The notes beneath the pieces are model-generated. The model did not search any database. It saw nothing but the letters and a program-made list of their open reading frames with translations, and was not told where the DNA came from. Below are positions 27,201 to 33,058 of a DNA stretch of 64,000 nucleotides, piece by piece; the stretch's first letter is position 1, and every line of letters starts with the position of its first letter. Source of the stretch: Aldehydirespirator sp965203575 (GTDB lineage Bacteria; Actinomycetota; Acidimicrobiia; Acidimicrobiales; Aldehydirespiratoraceae); contig OZ241894.1 of the NCBI GenBank assembly GCA_965203575.1, forward strand, positions 3,844,001 to 3,908,000, written 5' to 3'. The position numbers and the translations under genes were made by a program.

Positions 27201-27893
27201 GATGGTGTAGGGCAGCACCACCTCGGCGGTGGCCGGCGCGTCAAGGGTCAACGTGAAGATGAGCTTCGGCGGGTCGCCGGGGTCTGCCAGGTCGCCCTCG
27301 ACCACCACAGCGCCGCTCACGCCTGCCTTGGGCGCGCCCTGCAGGACGGCCACCTCCGACGCCTGCCCGCGGAACTCGACGGTGGGGAACACCCCCCGCA
27401 GCGGCGCCACCGCCCCGTCGGTCTCGCACACGAAGCTCACCCCCAGCACCCCGATCCCGCTCACCTCGGTGTTGGCCGCCGTCACCCCGCTGGAAGGGTC
27501 CGGGACCAGGTCGTCGCGGACCAGCCACTCCTCCTCCAGGATCCCGGTCTCGCCCGGCACCGGCCGCGGGCCGCCGATGCACAGGAAGTCCAGCCCGGGC
27601 CGGGCCGACAGCACGTCGGTCACCAGGTCCTCGCATTCCGCCTCCCGGTCCTCCTCGCAGGTCAGCGCGGCCGCGGTGGCCGCCTCCTCCGCGGCCAGGT
27701 CGGTCATCAGCGCGGCCCGGCCGCCCCGGCCCGCCCACAGCACGAACAGCGCCAGCAGCATCAGGACCGGCACCAGCAGCACCACCTCCAACGAGGTCGA
27801 GCCCGCCTCCCCCCGCCGCGTCCGGCGGGCCTGCAAGGCCTCCCCGCCCACCGGCGCCGACCGCGTCACGCCAGCCCGGCCCCGGCGCGTCAT
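18264..27893 (-). CDS. Giant Calx-beta repeat protein with prepilin/TadE-like N-terminus
   Basis: 3,209 residues from ATG 27893; ATG 27977 or GTG further up are possible starts, with no clear ribosome site for any. Residues 1-31 are a basic leader ending in RRGEAG, then STSLEVVLLVPVLMLLALFV (residues 32-51), a class III prepilin-type segment with Glu at +5. A helical TadE-like piece with Cys pairs follows to about residue 210. The rest is about 23 consecutive Calx-beta modules of 110-150 residues, each with an EG entry, a DGTA/GADY-type turn, an E/DxDETF block and an exit such as GTIxDDDD. These acidic linkers bind calcium in known Calx-beta proteins. Many modules carry a Cys pair. The protein ends directly after the last module. 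In a Tad locus it is best read as a pilus-anchored adhesin; this role is inferred. Confidence 0.85.
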   Translation of the reverse strand: MTRRGRAGVTRSAPVGGEALQARRTRRGEAGSTSLEVVLLVPVLMLLALFVLWAGRGGRAALMTDLAAEEAATAAALTCEEDREAECEDLVTDVLSARPGLDFLCIGGPRPVPGETGILEEEWLVRDDLVPDPSSGVTAANTEVSGIGVLGVSFVCETDGAVAPLRGVFPTVEFRGQASEVAVLQGAPKAGVSGAVVVEGDLADPGDPPKLIFTLTLDAPATAEVVLPYTITGTGPNPATEVSDYTLPAPSTVTIQVGNTGATIEVEVVRDDLFEADETLELVLGEPPDPALLNLDQARRSAIGTIRDDDDPPTVTVSDAAPVTEGDGVQLTFQVGLAAAAGVEVTVDYETADGTATLLNTCRDTTDRDYVKAGDTLTFGPGETGPRDVTVTIDDDRCGEGPETVELRLQASGAQFSGTVGRGTPCPAEAEAGTDRDDCAVGTILDDEPGLSVGDARACENADPTECGSNPGDPAGSLVFTVTRVGPKTPEVTVRYFTRDDDNPTARRATAGADYTGEPGPCPAGSPEVVIPRDGTGRTTLTVQVDDDGLDEDDETFLVELCNPSDSAWIDTSPGRGTIIDDDDPPDVLVSDASVTEADSAVLSFDVALSAPSGRATGVTVEYCTEDGTAAEPDDYTGVACTPSPQGEVRFGPGETGPKQAGVTIIDDDLDEEDETVVLRLGASNAGFADPGGETGPCPAEVPNDPNTPADESDYADDRCAVGVIVNDDAPPLLRVGDARGTEGTPLRFEVSLVSATDGTSPVAAQRPVTAEWSVVHGTTVDGDLVVPPPPPATQLTGEVVFGVGHRTASFVVPTFDDSLDEDAEETFDVVLRLVPGDPADPEATVDADTAGTGTVADDDDPPAAEIVVCPDAALGLDPCPDGVGSSAVEGGTLRFTVRLGQESGRDVVVGWRTGQKSSADLPYGTATGADLATDTGADYVNVASGTVTIDEGSTSATLDVQSVDDGRAPHAPVGERDELFEVWLDTPSGPDPTYRRHPSDYRADGRIVDDDEHELRLLDTCTDDSFPDYEVCVGEDDGQAVFTVGLFIAGTATPLEASQAVTAPYWTAERPSEGEEAATAGADFTSAAPNSSLTIPAGSDSTTVSVAVSDDGLYEHDETFLLRLGAPDYGSLAGGGTAIAVIVDDDDEPQLTVSDAAAGEGEDLQFTLNLTPEAGRTVSVDYQTAAEGAATGGTACSGDSPPDFVSLPSTPASFGPGTDTVTVTVETCEDTLDEDDDEMLTLKLSGFDGIDASSGASSPCPAEVPDDPNTPADESANDDDDCAVGTITDDDPLPTLSLEAPAAAVAESATATFTARLDNPSGRVVRAQVAFGQESDTATGGSDCGADPAPDYQAAAGAWIEFDPADADPATETFDVVICDDSLDEEDEETFTVRLDADSVQNATVGASLAQAQIADNDDEPTVEVVDCPDEDLKLEPCPDGVGASAGEGEDLAFTVRLSAASAKVVTVDARTFSGTPNLAAVPHDDVPEGESADYTAVSRRLTFNPGDPLEQTVAVPTLTDDETEGDERLLLRLSVPVAPDVDANVRLGDSSALGVIRAPCLPVSDDHSPPRLVAATDRSVEEGGDVVAIVRMDPRPCETVGLRIRASPITAVQGEDFYSMEAVHNQPAFDSVWTHYFSLIEDNVDEPDETFRLSWDFFGSGNPANWNSADPVETVVTIVDDDTSKVRVDRASVAEGDGTVTVPSGVLRFPVRLTYANSREVTVIYRPVGPANGATGGRSCSGDADFVIPATRASVNIPKGHRWATATVQLCGDTGPEEDETLLLYLVSAATVTERNNPSVSLTFAERYVAGTILNDDAACVDPGDDNAPAPAITVLDRTAREDEATMSFTVEIDQPVCEGASLPVSYRTADGTAESGSDYTAASGETTLAAGRQSVSVEVALIDDDIGEGDETFSFEAGWGAGAPARYRSASAVSATGTITDNDSEVFLQVSDAGPVDEGEDLVFTVSLVNAGGSPTASGEPVSVRYHTQDLTATGGDSRTDPGADYRRVLAASPDRLDFAAGVTSKTVTVATFTDSRDEGDEHFQLRFVNPSSNALLRNRVGTGTIGSGCVDPGDSTHGRPEVSFTPLRVAEDAGTPSFALVAGCTTTAATWRLEFSGVTATVAPESTDVGTGYTFADGATADVAAADRLETFAAAAPASITGRLAVNDDDRHERDETLRVRAVWVGDLPSHWGSRHWDFTVTVVDDDDPEVVAFNDVRVSEGDGSAVLTVELAAPATEAVSVAYTTLAQSGDGAAAAGADYTHTAQRLTIVAGADRATISVPIVDDDDEEDDETFLVRLSDPLGGLRLGGDTDAQVTIVDNDRCIDPAVDGPPQWKAATGFPNDHRISQWHAAEEGNPIWFGIEIDRPLCQGLRYKTRVIAGGTALVRRDFQVAPSGSSWFEPWHTVDPTGFAVDTFEDAEIEENETVIVEVWWCRTSEYLCRGGGGHHGTIQLSEAWYDARLWLTGTIIDDDDSEVTVANVAAVEAAEDAGEMVFVMNLDPPPKQEATVRYVTAATPSAGRRAATRGLDYTHVGDTLSIDPGEGRALIPVPLVDDELTEPDETFLLRLQAVSGLRMADPTAQGTILDDDTPLPELSAPEPDGVFEGDSVTFTVTLSAESSRVVTVGYRTEPGTASAGSDYTHTEGTLTFQPSETSKTVTVATVNDGAAESTEQFGLRLVNEANARVAAADRVTSVTVYDDENPPPVSLSVAGAYAAEGEPLEFAVTLDNPSLRQVTLPYSTVDGTATAGADYTAASRSLVIDPRSLSATISVPTARDADAGEGDETIILSFGTATNATAPTRAPTGTIRDGPAIGTPELSVSDAKGVREGGRLAFEVKLDPAPQSEVTVQYRTVDGTAVAPDDYTSSRGTLTFAARDASETVDVQTIDDEVIEVDETLRLELVRVVSGDASIVGGSGEGTIIGEKATISVHDAVVDEETDSTRSHSPIGGHIEVRLDRALEVDLPFGLRYNSETLLYGFSRIWTAGHNLFSDFFERCSNWIPAGTTLFRCEIVTVDDGSYEGAETAEVVLILNSRRECRSVSDDPSTCVVPTDHAVVGDGSATLTVTEDESPPRIGVENLTVAEVEHTLTLEASLSGPVSERTVVVDWATEDGAGAGAATGGTSCTRGRDYVSGSGTLTYPPADNYNWRGTRSQRIRIGICSDSAREGNEVFYVRLSRPSHATLHGDTDNDGEVLVKITITDND

Positions 27894-28164
27894 GCCGCCC
27901 CGCCCACCGGCGCCGACAGCGTCACGCCGGCCCCGACCCCACGGCCACACGCCGTATCGGCCGGTGAGGCGCCGCATCGCGCCCCCACGGCCCTGCCCCG
28001 GGCCCGGCCGACCGGGACCACCGGGTGCGCCGCCGCATCGCGCCCCCACGGCCCTGCCCCGCCGCCGGCGGCCCGCCAGTCCCCGCGTCAACGGGCCGGA
28101 CCGGCCCGCGACCGCCGCACCGGGGGGCGTGCTCACCGGTCCGGTCCCCAACCTGGCCGCCCGC

Positions 28165-29187
28165 TCAGCCCGACAGCGCCGTCCGGCGCTGCGACGAGTC
28201 CGACAACTGCCTTGAGTTGGCGCTGGGGTTCTGTAGCACGACCGGCCGGCCCTGGTCGTCGAGCACGTCCAGACGGTCGGTGCAGCGTTCCATGAGTGTT
28301 GAACTGTCGACCGCCCGGCTGCGGCGCCCTATCGACTCGGCCCCCAGCCGCCTCCCGTCGGGCCACACCTGCGCCGCGGCCCAGCCCGCTGCGTCCCAGT
28401 CGGCGACCAGGGCCACGTGCACCGCGTCCTTCACGTCGATCTTCGGGGAGATCTGGCAGGGCACGTTCGACGACTGTTCTTCGAGCGAGTCGCTGTAGAA
28501 GCCCCTCAGCGACCCCACGTCCACGCCCAGATTGCCCAGGTCGCGCACCACCGACTCGAACAGGGCGTCGCAGGCCTTCCTCCAATTCTTCAGCTTGGAC
28601 CGGTAGGCGTCGATCCTGTCCTGCTCGGCCTTGCGGAGATCGTCCAGGCGACTCCATTCAGCCGGGTCGACGTTGCGGTCCACGGCGTCCCGGTCGGTTT
28701 GGAACCGGTCCCGTTCGCTCTCGTAGCCGTCCAGCGTCTCCTGCTGCTTCGATTCGCGGTAGTCGCACTCCGGGGGGAACGCCGGGATCGGCCCGGTGGG
28801 CTGCTGGTGGGTGTAGCGCCAGGCGACCGCCATGGTGGCCATGTCGTCGGCCGCCTCGCGCATGGAGGACTCGGCCGCCAGACGCTGGGGGCCGGCCATG
28901 GCCACCACCGCCGCGAAGGCCGAGATCGGCACCATCAGCACCACCCACAGGCTCACCGCGCCGCCCGACTCGCCACGCCCGACCGGCCGCCGCATCCACC
29001 GCACGGCCGCGCCCGCACGGCCGCGCCCGCACGCTTCGGCGGACCGCCCCCAACGGCTCACCACAGGTCCCACCATCGGCATCGCCGTGCCCCGTCGGAC
29101 ACCGTCCGGCGGCTCCGACGGGGCCTCAGAGGCACCGGCGCGTCGTTGGGCCTCCCCGGCGACCCTTCCCCGTCCGAACCGTGTCAT
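28165..29187 (-). CDS. TadE/TadG-like pilus assembly protein
   Basis: 340 residues from ATG 29187, chosen because ACGGAGGG lies 9 bases upstream; a GTG at 29196 is overlapped by that site. A long basic leader is followed by GRGESGGAVSLWVVLMVPIS and a membrane segment of TadE/TadG character. The following AESSMREAADDMATMAVAWR is the usual helical continuation. The outer part is charged and probably coiled-coil (residues 150-210). There is no Glu at +5, unlike the giant neighbour. It lies between the lipoprotein gene and the giant Calx-beta gene, all on the same strand, so the three are likely co-transcribed. A minor pilin or pseudopilin role is inferred. Confidence 0.65.
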   Translation of the reverse strand: MTRFGRGRVAGEAQRRAGASEAPSEPPDGVRRGTAMPMVGPVVSRWGRSAEACGRGRAGAAVRWMRRPVGRGESGGAVSLWVVLMVPISAFAAVVAMAGPQRLAAESSMREAADDMATMAVAWRYTHQQPTGPIPAFPPECDYRESKQQETLDGYESERDRFQTDRDAVDRNVDPAEWSRLDDLRKAEQDRIDAYRSKLKNWRKACDALFESVVRDLGNLGVDVGSLRGFYSDSLEEQSSNVPCQISPKIDVKDAVHVALVADWDAAGWAAAQVWPDGRRLGAESIGRRSRAVDSSTLMERCTDRLDVLDDQGRPVVLQNPSANSRQLSDSSQRRTALSG

Positions 29188-29217
29188 CGCGGACACCCTC
29201 CGTCAGCGGGCCGGCCG

Positions 29218-30585
29218 CTAACGGCTCTCCGGGGCCGTCCAGTTCCGCTCCTCGAGGTTCTGCTCGGTCACCGCGGTGGGGTCCATGGCCACGTGGCCGG
29301 TGTCGTAGGCGCCCGCGAGCAGGAAGTCGCCGCAGGCGTCGGCCGCGGCCGCGGCCTGGTTGGCCAGGCCCGGCACCATGGCCGCCACCACCACGCCCTC
29401 GTAGACGTAGTTGACCAGCGAGTCGCTCATGTGGAAGCCCGCGGTGGACACCTCGCCGTATAGGGCCTGCGCCGCTATGAACCTCGACGCCTGCTCCAGG
29501 CTGGGGTCGGGGTGGAAGATGATGTCCACGTCGGGGTGGGCCTCGATCCACTCGCCGGCCGCCTCGTAGGCCGCCTCGGGGTCGGCGCCGAGCGACGCCG
29601 CGGTGTCGGCGCCGTTGACGAACTCCAGGTCGGGCAGCTCCTCTCCGATGCCGTCGATGAAGCCCTCCATGAGCACGCGGGACCGCTCGTCGGCGGCGTC
29701 GGCGGCCAGCACCGCCCCCTTGCGCAGCAGGATCCGGCCGTCCAGGGCCCAGCGGCCCACCAGCCTGCCGGTGTGGACGCCCGCGCCGCGGTCGTCGAGG
29801 CCGTAGAAGGCGAAGCGCTTGGAGCCGGGGCTGTCGGCGCCCACCGTGAACACCGGCACGCCCGAGTTGGCGGCCCGGTCGATCACCCTGGCCAGCTCGC
29901 CGCCGGCCGCGGCCTCCACCACCAGGCAGTCGACCTCGCCCGCCACCACCAGCTCGTCGATCTCCGCGGCCTGCGCGTCGGGGTCGTCGCCCCATGGGCC
30001 AACCACCCGGGCCTCGACGGCGCCGCCGTAGCGGGCCGCGACCTCCTCGGCGCCCCGGGCCCAGCCCTCTCCCATGGCCGGGCCCGAGCCTCCGTCGCTG
30101 GTCGCCCCCACCGACAGGACCAGGCTCAACGTCTGGTCGAGGGTTAGCAGCTTGTGGGCCGTCCGGTCGGCCAGCAGGAACGAGCCCCAGGGCAGTTCCG
30201 CCCGGTATGGCGGGCTCTGGGGCCGCGGCGGCACCGTGGTGGCGGGCGGCCCCGGGTCGGCGGGCGCCGTGGTCGCGGGAGGCTCCGGGTCCGGCGGCGC
30301 CTCGGTCGTGGCCGGCGGCTCCGGGTCGGTGTCGGGCGGCTCCGGGTCGGCGGGCGCCTCGGTGGGGTCGGGCTGCTCCGGGTCGGCGGGCGCCGCCTGG
30401 TCCGGCGCGGCCGTCGACGTGGGCGCGGCGACAGGCTGGGGCCCGTCATCGCCGCCGTCCCCGCCGCAGGCCGATGCCAGCAGGGCCCCGAGGGCGACAA
30501 GGCAGCCCGCACGCCGGATGCCGAGCGCTGCCCGCGTGCGCAGGTCCGGGCCGCGCCCGCCGGGTGGTGTGTCACGTTGCTTCAT
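29218..30585 (-). CDS. Periplasmic-binding-protein-like lipoprotein with long Pro/Glu/Thr linker
   Basis: 455 residues from ATG 30585 with GGAAGG 7 bases upstream. The lipobox ALLASAC puts the lipidated Cys at residue 40. Residues ~41-130 are a low-complexity linker of P, E, D, A and T, long enough to lift the domain off the membrane. The remainder is a type I periplasmic binding fold of the sugar (RbsB-like) group: GATSDGGSGPAMGEGWARGA, DCLVVEAAAGGELARVIDRA, SGVPVFTVGADSPGS, NPDLEFVNGADTAAS-like and FHMSDSLVNYVYEG blocks. No permease or ATPase gene is near. Its place inside the pilus gene cluster suggests sensing or binding at the surface rather than uptake. Confidence 0.75.
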   Translation of the reverse strand: MKQRDTPPGGRGPDLRTRAALGIRRAGCLVALGALLASACGGDGGDDGPQPVAAPTSTAAPDQAAPADPEQPDPTEAPADPEPPDTDPEPPATTEAPPDPEPPATTAPADPGPPATTVPPRPQSPPYRAELPWGSFLLADRTAHKLLTLDQTLSLVLSVGATSDGGSGPAMGEGWARGAEEVAARYGGAVEARVVGPWGDDPDAQAAEIDELVVAGEVDCLVVEAAAGGELARVIDRAANSGVPVFTVGADSPGSKRFAFYGLDDRGAGVHTGRLVGRWALDGRILLRKGAVLAADAADERSRVLMEGFIDGIGEELPDLEFVNGADTAASLGADPEAAYEAAGEWIEAHPDVDIIFHPDPSLEQASRFIAAQALYGEVSTAGFHMSDSLVNYVYEGVVVAAMVPGLANQAAAAADACGDFLLAGAYDTGHVAMDPTAVTEQNLEERNWTAPESR

Positions 30586-30774
30586 GGATCCGCCTTCCTA
30601 TGGACTTGGTTTGGTTTGATTGCCTGCCGTCCGGGGCCAGCCGCCCGCAGACGGACGAAGGTCCGCGCCCCCTCGAACCTGCCGAACGGCCCGAACCGCC
30701 GCAGGAGGCCGGGCCGGGCCCGACGCACGGCGCCGCCGACTCGGGGACAGGCCGCCCGGCGGCTGTTGGATAGG

Positions 30775-31533
30775 GTGAGCGGCATCCGCCGCCCGACCTG
30801 CCTCCTGCCGCGCCGACGGGAACAGCCCCAGTCCGCCGCGCATCGCCTCACCCGCCGCGGACGATCCAGGCCGCAGGCAGCCCGACCCCCCACCGGCGCC
30901 GCCGCGAGGATCGCGGCCGCGTCGAGGCGCTTCGGGGCCGCGCGGCGCGACGAGCGGGGCGAGACGCTGGCGCTGCTGGTGCTGTGGCCGATGCTGCTGG
31001 TGGCCGTCCTGTTGCTGCTGGTGCACGCCTTCATCGTCGCCAACGCCCAGTCCGAGGCCGAGGTGGCCGCGTCGGCGGGCCTGAGGGCGGCGTGGCGCTC
31101 AGCAGCCAACGAGGACTTCCTGAGCGTCCGCCAATCCGACGGCACGTACACGGCGGACAAGTACACGGACGACCCGAGTACGCAGGGGGTAGTAGAACAC
31201 GCGGCCACGCACCCGGCGGTGCTGGAGATGGCCTCGGCCGCGCAGGACGCCGCAGCCCGGGCGGCGGCCACCAAGACCGGCTGGCGGTGGTGGACGCCGG
31301 GCGCGACGGTGGTGCACAGCGACTGGTGCGAGCCCGCGGGGGCCCGGCCGGGCCAGGGCCAGTCGGGCTGGGTGCGGGTGGTGGTGTCGGGAGAGGTGTT
31401 CGGGCCGCTGGCCGCGCTGTGGCCCGACCGGCTCGACCGCGTGTACGCGGCCGCGACCGGCCCCGCGGTGCTGCTCTCGCCCCAGCAGGGCCAGCAGGCT
31501 CCAGTGGTCCCCGCCGACCTGCCCGAGTGCTGA
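30775..31533 (+). CDS. TadE-like pilus assembly protein
   Basis: 252 residues from GTG 30775; no clear ribosome site, and the frame stays open further upstream without protein character. A long Arg-rich leader leads to ARRDERGETLALLVLWPM, a TadE-like membrane segment to about residue 87, and then ANAQSEAEVAASAGLRAAWR, the amphipathic helix normal in TadE. The outer domain holds WRWWTPGATVVHSDWC and a late LPEC, so a disulfide is possible. The gene is divergent from the lipoprotein gene and convergent with pilin 1. A minor pilin role is inferred from fold and locus. Confidence 0.7.
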   Translation: MSGIRRPTCLLPRRREQPQSAAHRLTRRGRSRPQAARPPTGAAARIAAASRRFGAARRDERGETLALLVLWPMLLVAVLLLLVHAFIVANAQSEAEVAASAGLRAAWRSAANEDFLSVRQSDGTYTADKYTDDPSTQGVVEHAATHPAVLEMASAAQDAAARAAATKTGWRWWTPGATVVHSDWCEPAGARPGQGQSGWVRVVVSGEVFGPLAALWPDRLDRVYAAATGPAVLLSPQQGQQAPVVPADLPEC

Positions 31534-31549
31534 CCCGCCCCGCCCGCCT

Positions 31550-31663
31550 CCCGGCCCCCGATGCCGCGGCCGGCGCCAGCGGCAGCCAACTCGGCCACCA
31601 TGCCGCCCCCCTTCGCGCAAGCTGCACCCCGGCCCCCGATGCCGCAGCCGGCGCCAGCGGCAG
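31550..31663. repeat. Two 36-bp direct repeats between convergent tadE-like and pilin genes
   Basis: The segment CCGGCCCCCGATGCCGC and its continuation occur at 31550-31585 and again at 31628-31663, 78 bases apart, with one mismatch. They lie in a non-coding gap of about 200 bases between convergent genes. No terminator hairpin with a T-run is evident. Confidence 0.6.
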
Positions 31664-31739
31664 CACACGGCCCGTCGGGCGCGCTCCGGGTCGCCTTCTG
31701 CCGGCCGCTGTCCGCGCCTGCGGGGCAAGGGGCCATCGT

Positions 31740-32144
31740 CTAACCCCCAAGGCCCGATCTCGGCGTGACCACGCACCTCGCCGGGACGTCATCGGCGAGG
31801 TCGCCCGGCGTATTGTCGCCTGTGGGCGGGGACCAGACCGCTCTCGAAACGACATCGCCGAAGTCGTCCTGGATGCCGGGGTCGCAGCGACTAGAGAAGC
31901 CCGAGTCCACGTACAGGTTCCCGTCTCTGACCGCCGCGTCGAAGGCGGCCTGGGCGTCGGAGGCCACGAAGGCGGCGGCTATGTCGGCGTCTATCAGCCG
32001 GACCGCGGGGTCGGCGGGCACCTCGGCGGTGTCGTCGATCACCCGCTGCACGGCCAGCACCGAGACCGCGGCCAGGCCCGCGACGGCGCCCACGATCAGC
32101 AGCCACTCCAGGGTGATCAGCCCGGCGTCGGCGGCGGCGCTCAC
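31740..32144 (-). CDS. Small Tad-type pilin 1
   Basis: 134 residues from GTG 32144 with GAGG 8 bases upstream. The leader is only MSAAADAG, cleaved before LITLEWLLIVGAVAGLAAVS, a class III pilin N-terminus with Glu at +5. After the membrane helix comes a ~90-residue domain with two Cys (SSRCDPG, ARCVVTP), larger than a classic Flp pilin. Two more genes with nearly the same N-terminus are at 40446 and 41087. Its start region is one copy of an 83-bp repeat, and a foreign cassette now separates it from tadC, so it may have lost its original operon promoter. Confidence 0.75.
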   Translation of the reverse strand: MSAAADAGLITLEWLLIVGAVAGLAAVSVLAVQRVIDDTAEVPADPAVRLIDADIAAAFVASDAQAAFDAAVRDGNLYVDSGFSSRCDPGIQDDFGDVVSRAVWSPPTGDNTPGDLADDVPARCVVTPRSGLGG

Positions 32145-32183
32145 GGTGCGGGCCTCACGGCAGGCTGGTGATGCCGCCGCCGG
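32101..32183. repeat. 83-bp direct repeat, left copy (pilin start plus tadC tail)
   Basis: Matches 32976-33058 at 81 of 83 positions in the same orientation. On the minus strand it carries the last codons of tadC (GGGITSLP and stop) and the first 15 codons of pilin 1. This copy belongs to the intact pilin gene. Together with the right copy it brackets a 792-base cassette. Confidence 0.92.
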
Positions 32184-32271
32184 CGGGGGGAGATCTCGGC
32201 CGTGGGTTGTCGAGCACTGTCTCGGCGCGGTTCAATGGTTCTGTGGCCGGACACCTCCGAGAGGGACGCGC

Positions 32272-32562
32272 ATGACCAACGCACATACACCGTCCCGCTC
32301 ACGCCGTCCCCGAGACGAGACGCACCGGCTCGGCGACGAGATCTATGAGCGCGGCATCCGGGCGCAGGTCGAGGGCGCCCACCGCGGGCAGATAGTCGCG
32401 ATCGATGTGGACAGCGAAGACTGGGCCATCGCGGACAGCGCACGGGTCGCAGCCCAGCGCCTGCGGGCGCGGCAGCCGGACGCCGAGGATGTCTGGTTGG
32501 TCCGGGTCGGGTACCGGGCGCTGCGCAGCTTCGGGGCTGGAGCCCTGAGGAGCACAGAGTGA
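32272..32562 (+). CDS. Conserved hypothetical partner of an aspartyl-protease-like protein
   Basis: 96 residues from ATG 32272 with GAGAGG upstream. The core (DEIYERGIRAQVEGAHRGQI, VAIDVDSEDWAIADS, DVWLVRVGYRALRSFG) resembles a small family I recall as often encoded just before clan AA aspartic protease genes in cyanobacteria and other bacteria. Its stop overlaps the next start (GTGA). Function unknown. It is the first gene of the cassette inserted between the two 83-bp repeats and points against the tad operon. Confidence 0.65.
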   Translation: MTNAHTPSRSRRPRDETHRLGDEIYERGIRAQVEGAHRGQIVAIDVDSEDWAIADSARVAAQRLRARQPDAEDVWLVRVGYRALRSFGAGALRSTE

Positions 32563-32930
32563 TCGAGGGGGCCGTGAACGCCGGCCGCGAAGCAGTTGTG
32601 ACCCTCGCGCTACGAGGACCGGCGGGGCAGGCCAGCGAGGTCGAAGCCGTCATAGACACGGGATACAGCGGGTACCTGACCCTGCCGCCGGAACTGCCGG
32701 CGGAACTGGGGCTCGCCTTCGTCGGCAATGGCCACGCGTACTTGGCCAACGACGCCGAGGTCGAGTTCGACGTCTTCGACGTGACGGTCCTCTGGGACGG
32801 CCGGCCCAGAGAAATCGAGGCCGACGCGACGGGAAGCACGCCGCTCGCGGGCATGCTGCTACTGGACATGCATGACCTGAGCATCGAGGTGCGGCCCGGC
32901 GGGCGGGTGCTGATACAGGCCGCGGCATAG
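32559..32930 (+). CDS. Clan AA (retropepsin-like) aspartic protease family protein
   Basis: 123 residues from GTG 32559, coupled to the upstream gene. EAVIDTGYSGYLTLPPELP contains the D-T-G active-site triad with the xSG continuation typical of bacterial single-domain aspartic proteases, which would work as dimers like retropepsin. The FDVTVLWDGRPREIE and LAGMLLLDMHDLSIEV strands complete the fold; the Leu/Ala-Gly-Met-Leu-Leu turn matches the G-x-LL block of the family. Such proteins with a small upstream partner are widespread, without a settled function. Confidence 0.75.
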   Translation: MIEGAVNAGREAVVTLALRGPAGQASEVEAVIDTGYSGYLTLPPELPAELGLAFVGNGHAYLANDAEVEFDVFDVTVLWDGRPREIEADATGSTPLAGMLLLDMHDLSIEVRPGGRVLIQAAA

Positions 32931-32975
32931 CACGGCACAGAACGGCCGGGCTGTCGCGGTCGTCCGGCGGCCGGC

Positions 32976-33058
32976 AGCCACTCCGGGGTGATGAGCCCGG
33001 CGTCGGCGGCGGCGCTCACGGTGCGGGCCTCACGGCAGGCTGGTGATGCCGCCGCCGG
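32976..33058. repeat. 83-bp direct repeat, right copy (tadC tail plus dead pilin start)
   Basis: Partner of 32101-32183. The tadC tail in this copy is the functional gene end. The pilin start in this copy reads MSAAADAGLITPEWLPAAGR and is cut off by the cassette after about 15 codons, so it is a dead fragment. The substitution of Thr-Leu by Thr-Pro before Glu-Trp is one of the two differences. Confidence 0.92.

Noticed and set aside
18264..27893. CRISPR-like periodicity in the giant gene from repeated GTCGTCGTC-type sequence
   Set aside because: The periodicity follows the Asp-rich Calx-beta linkers, with variable spacing and no identical repeat-spacer pattern.
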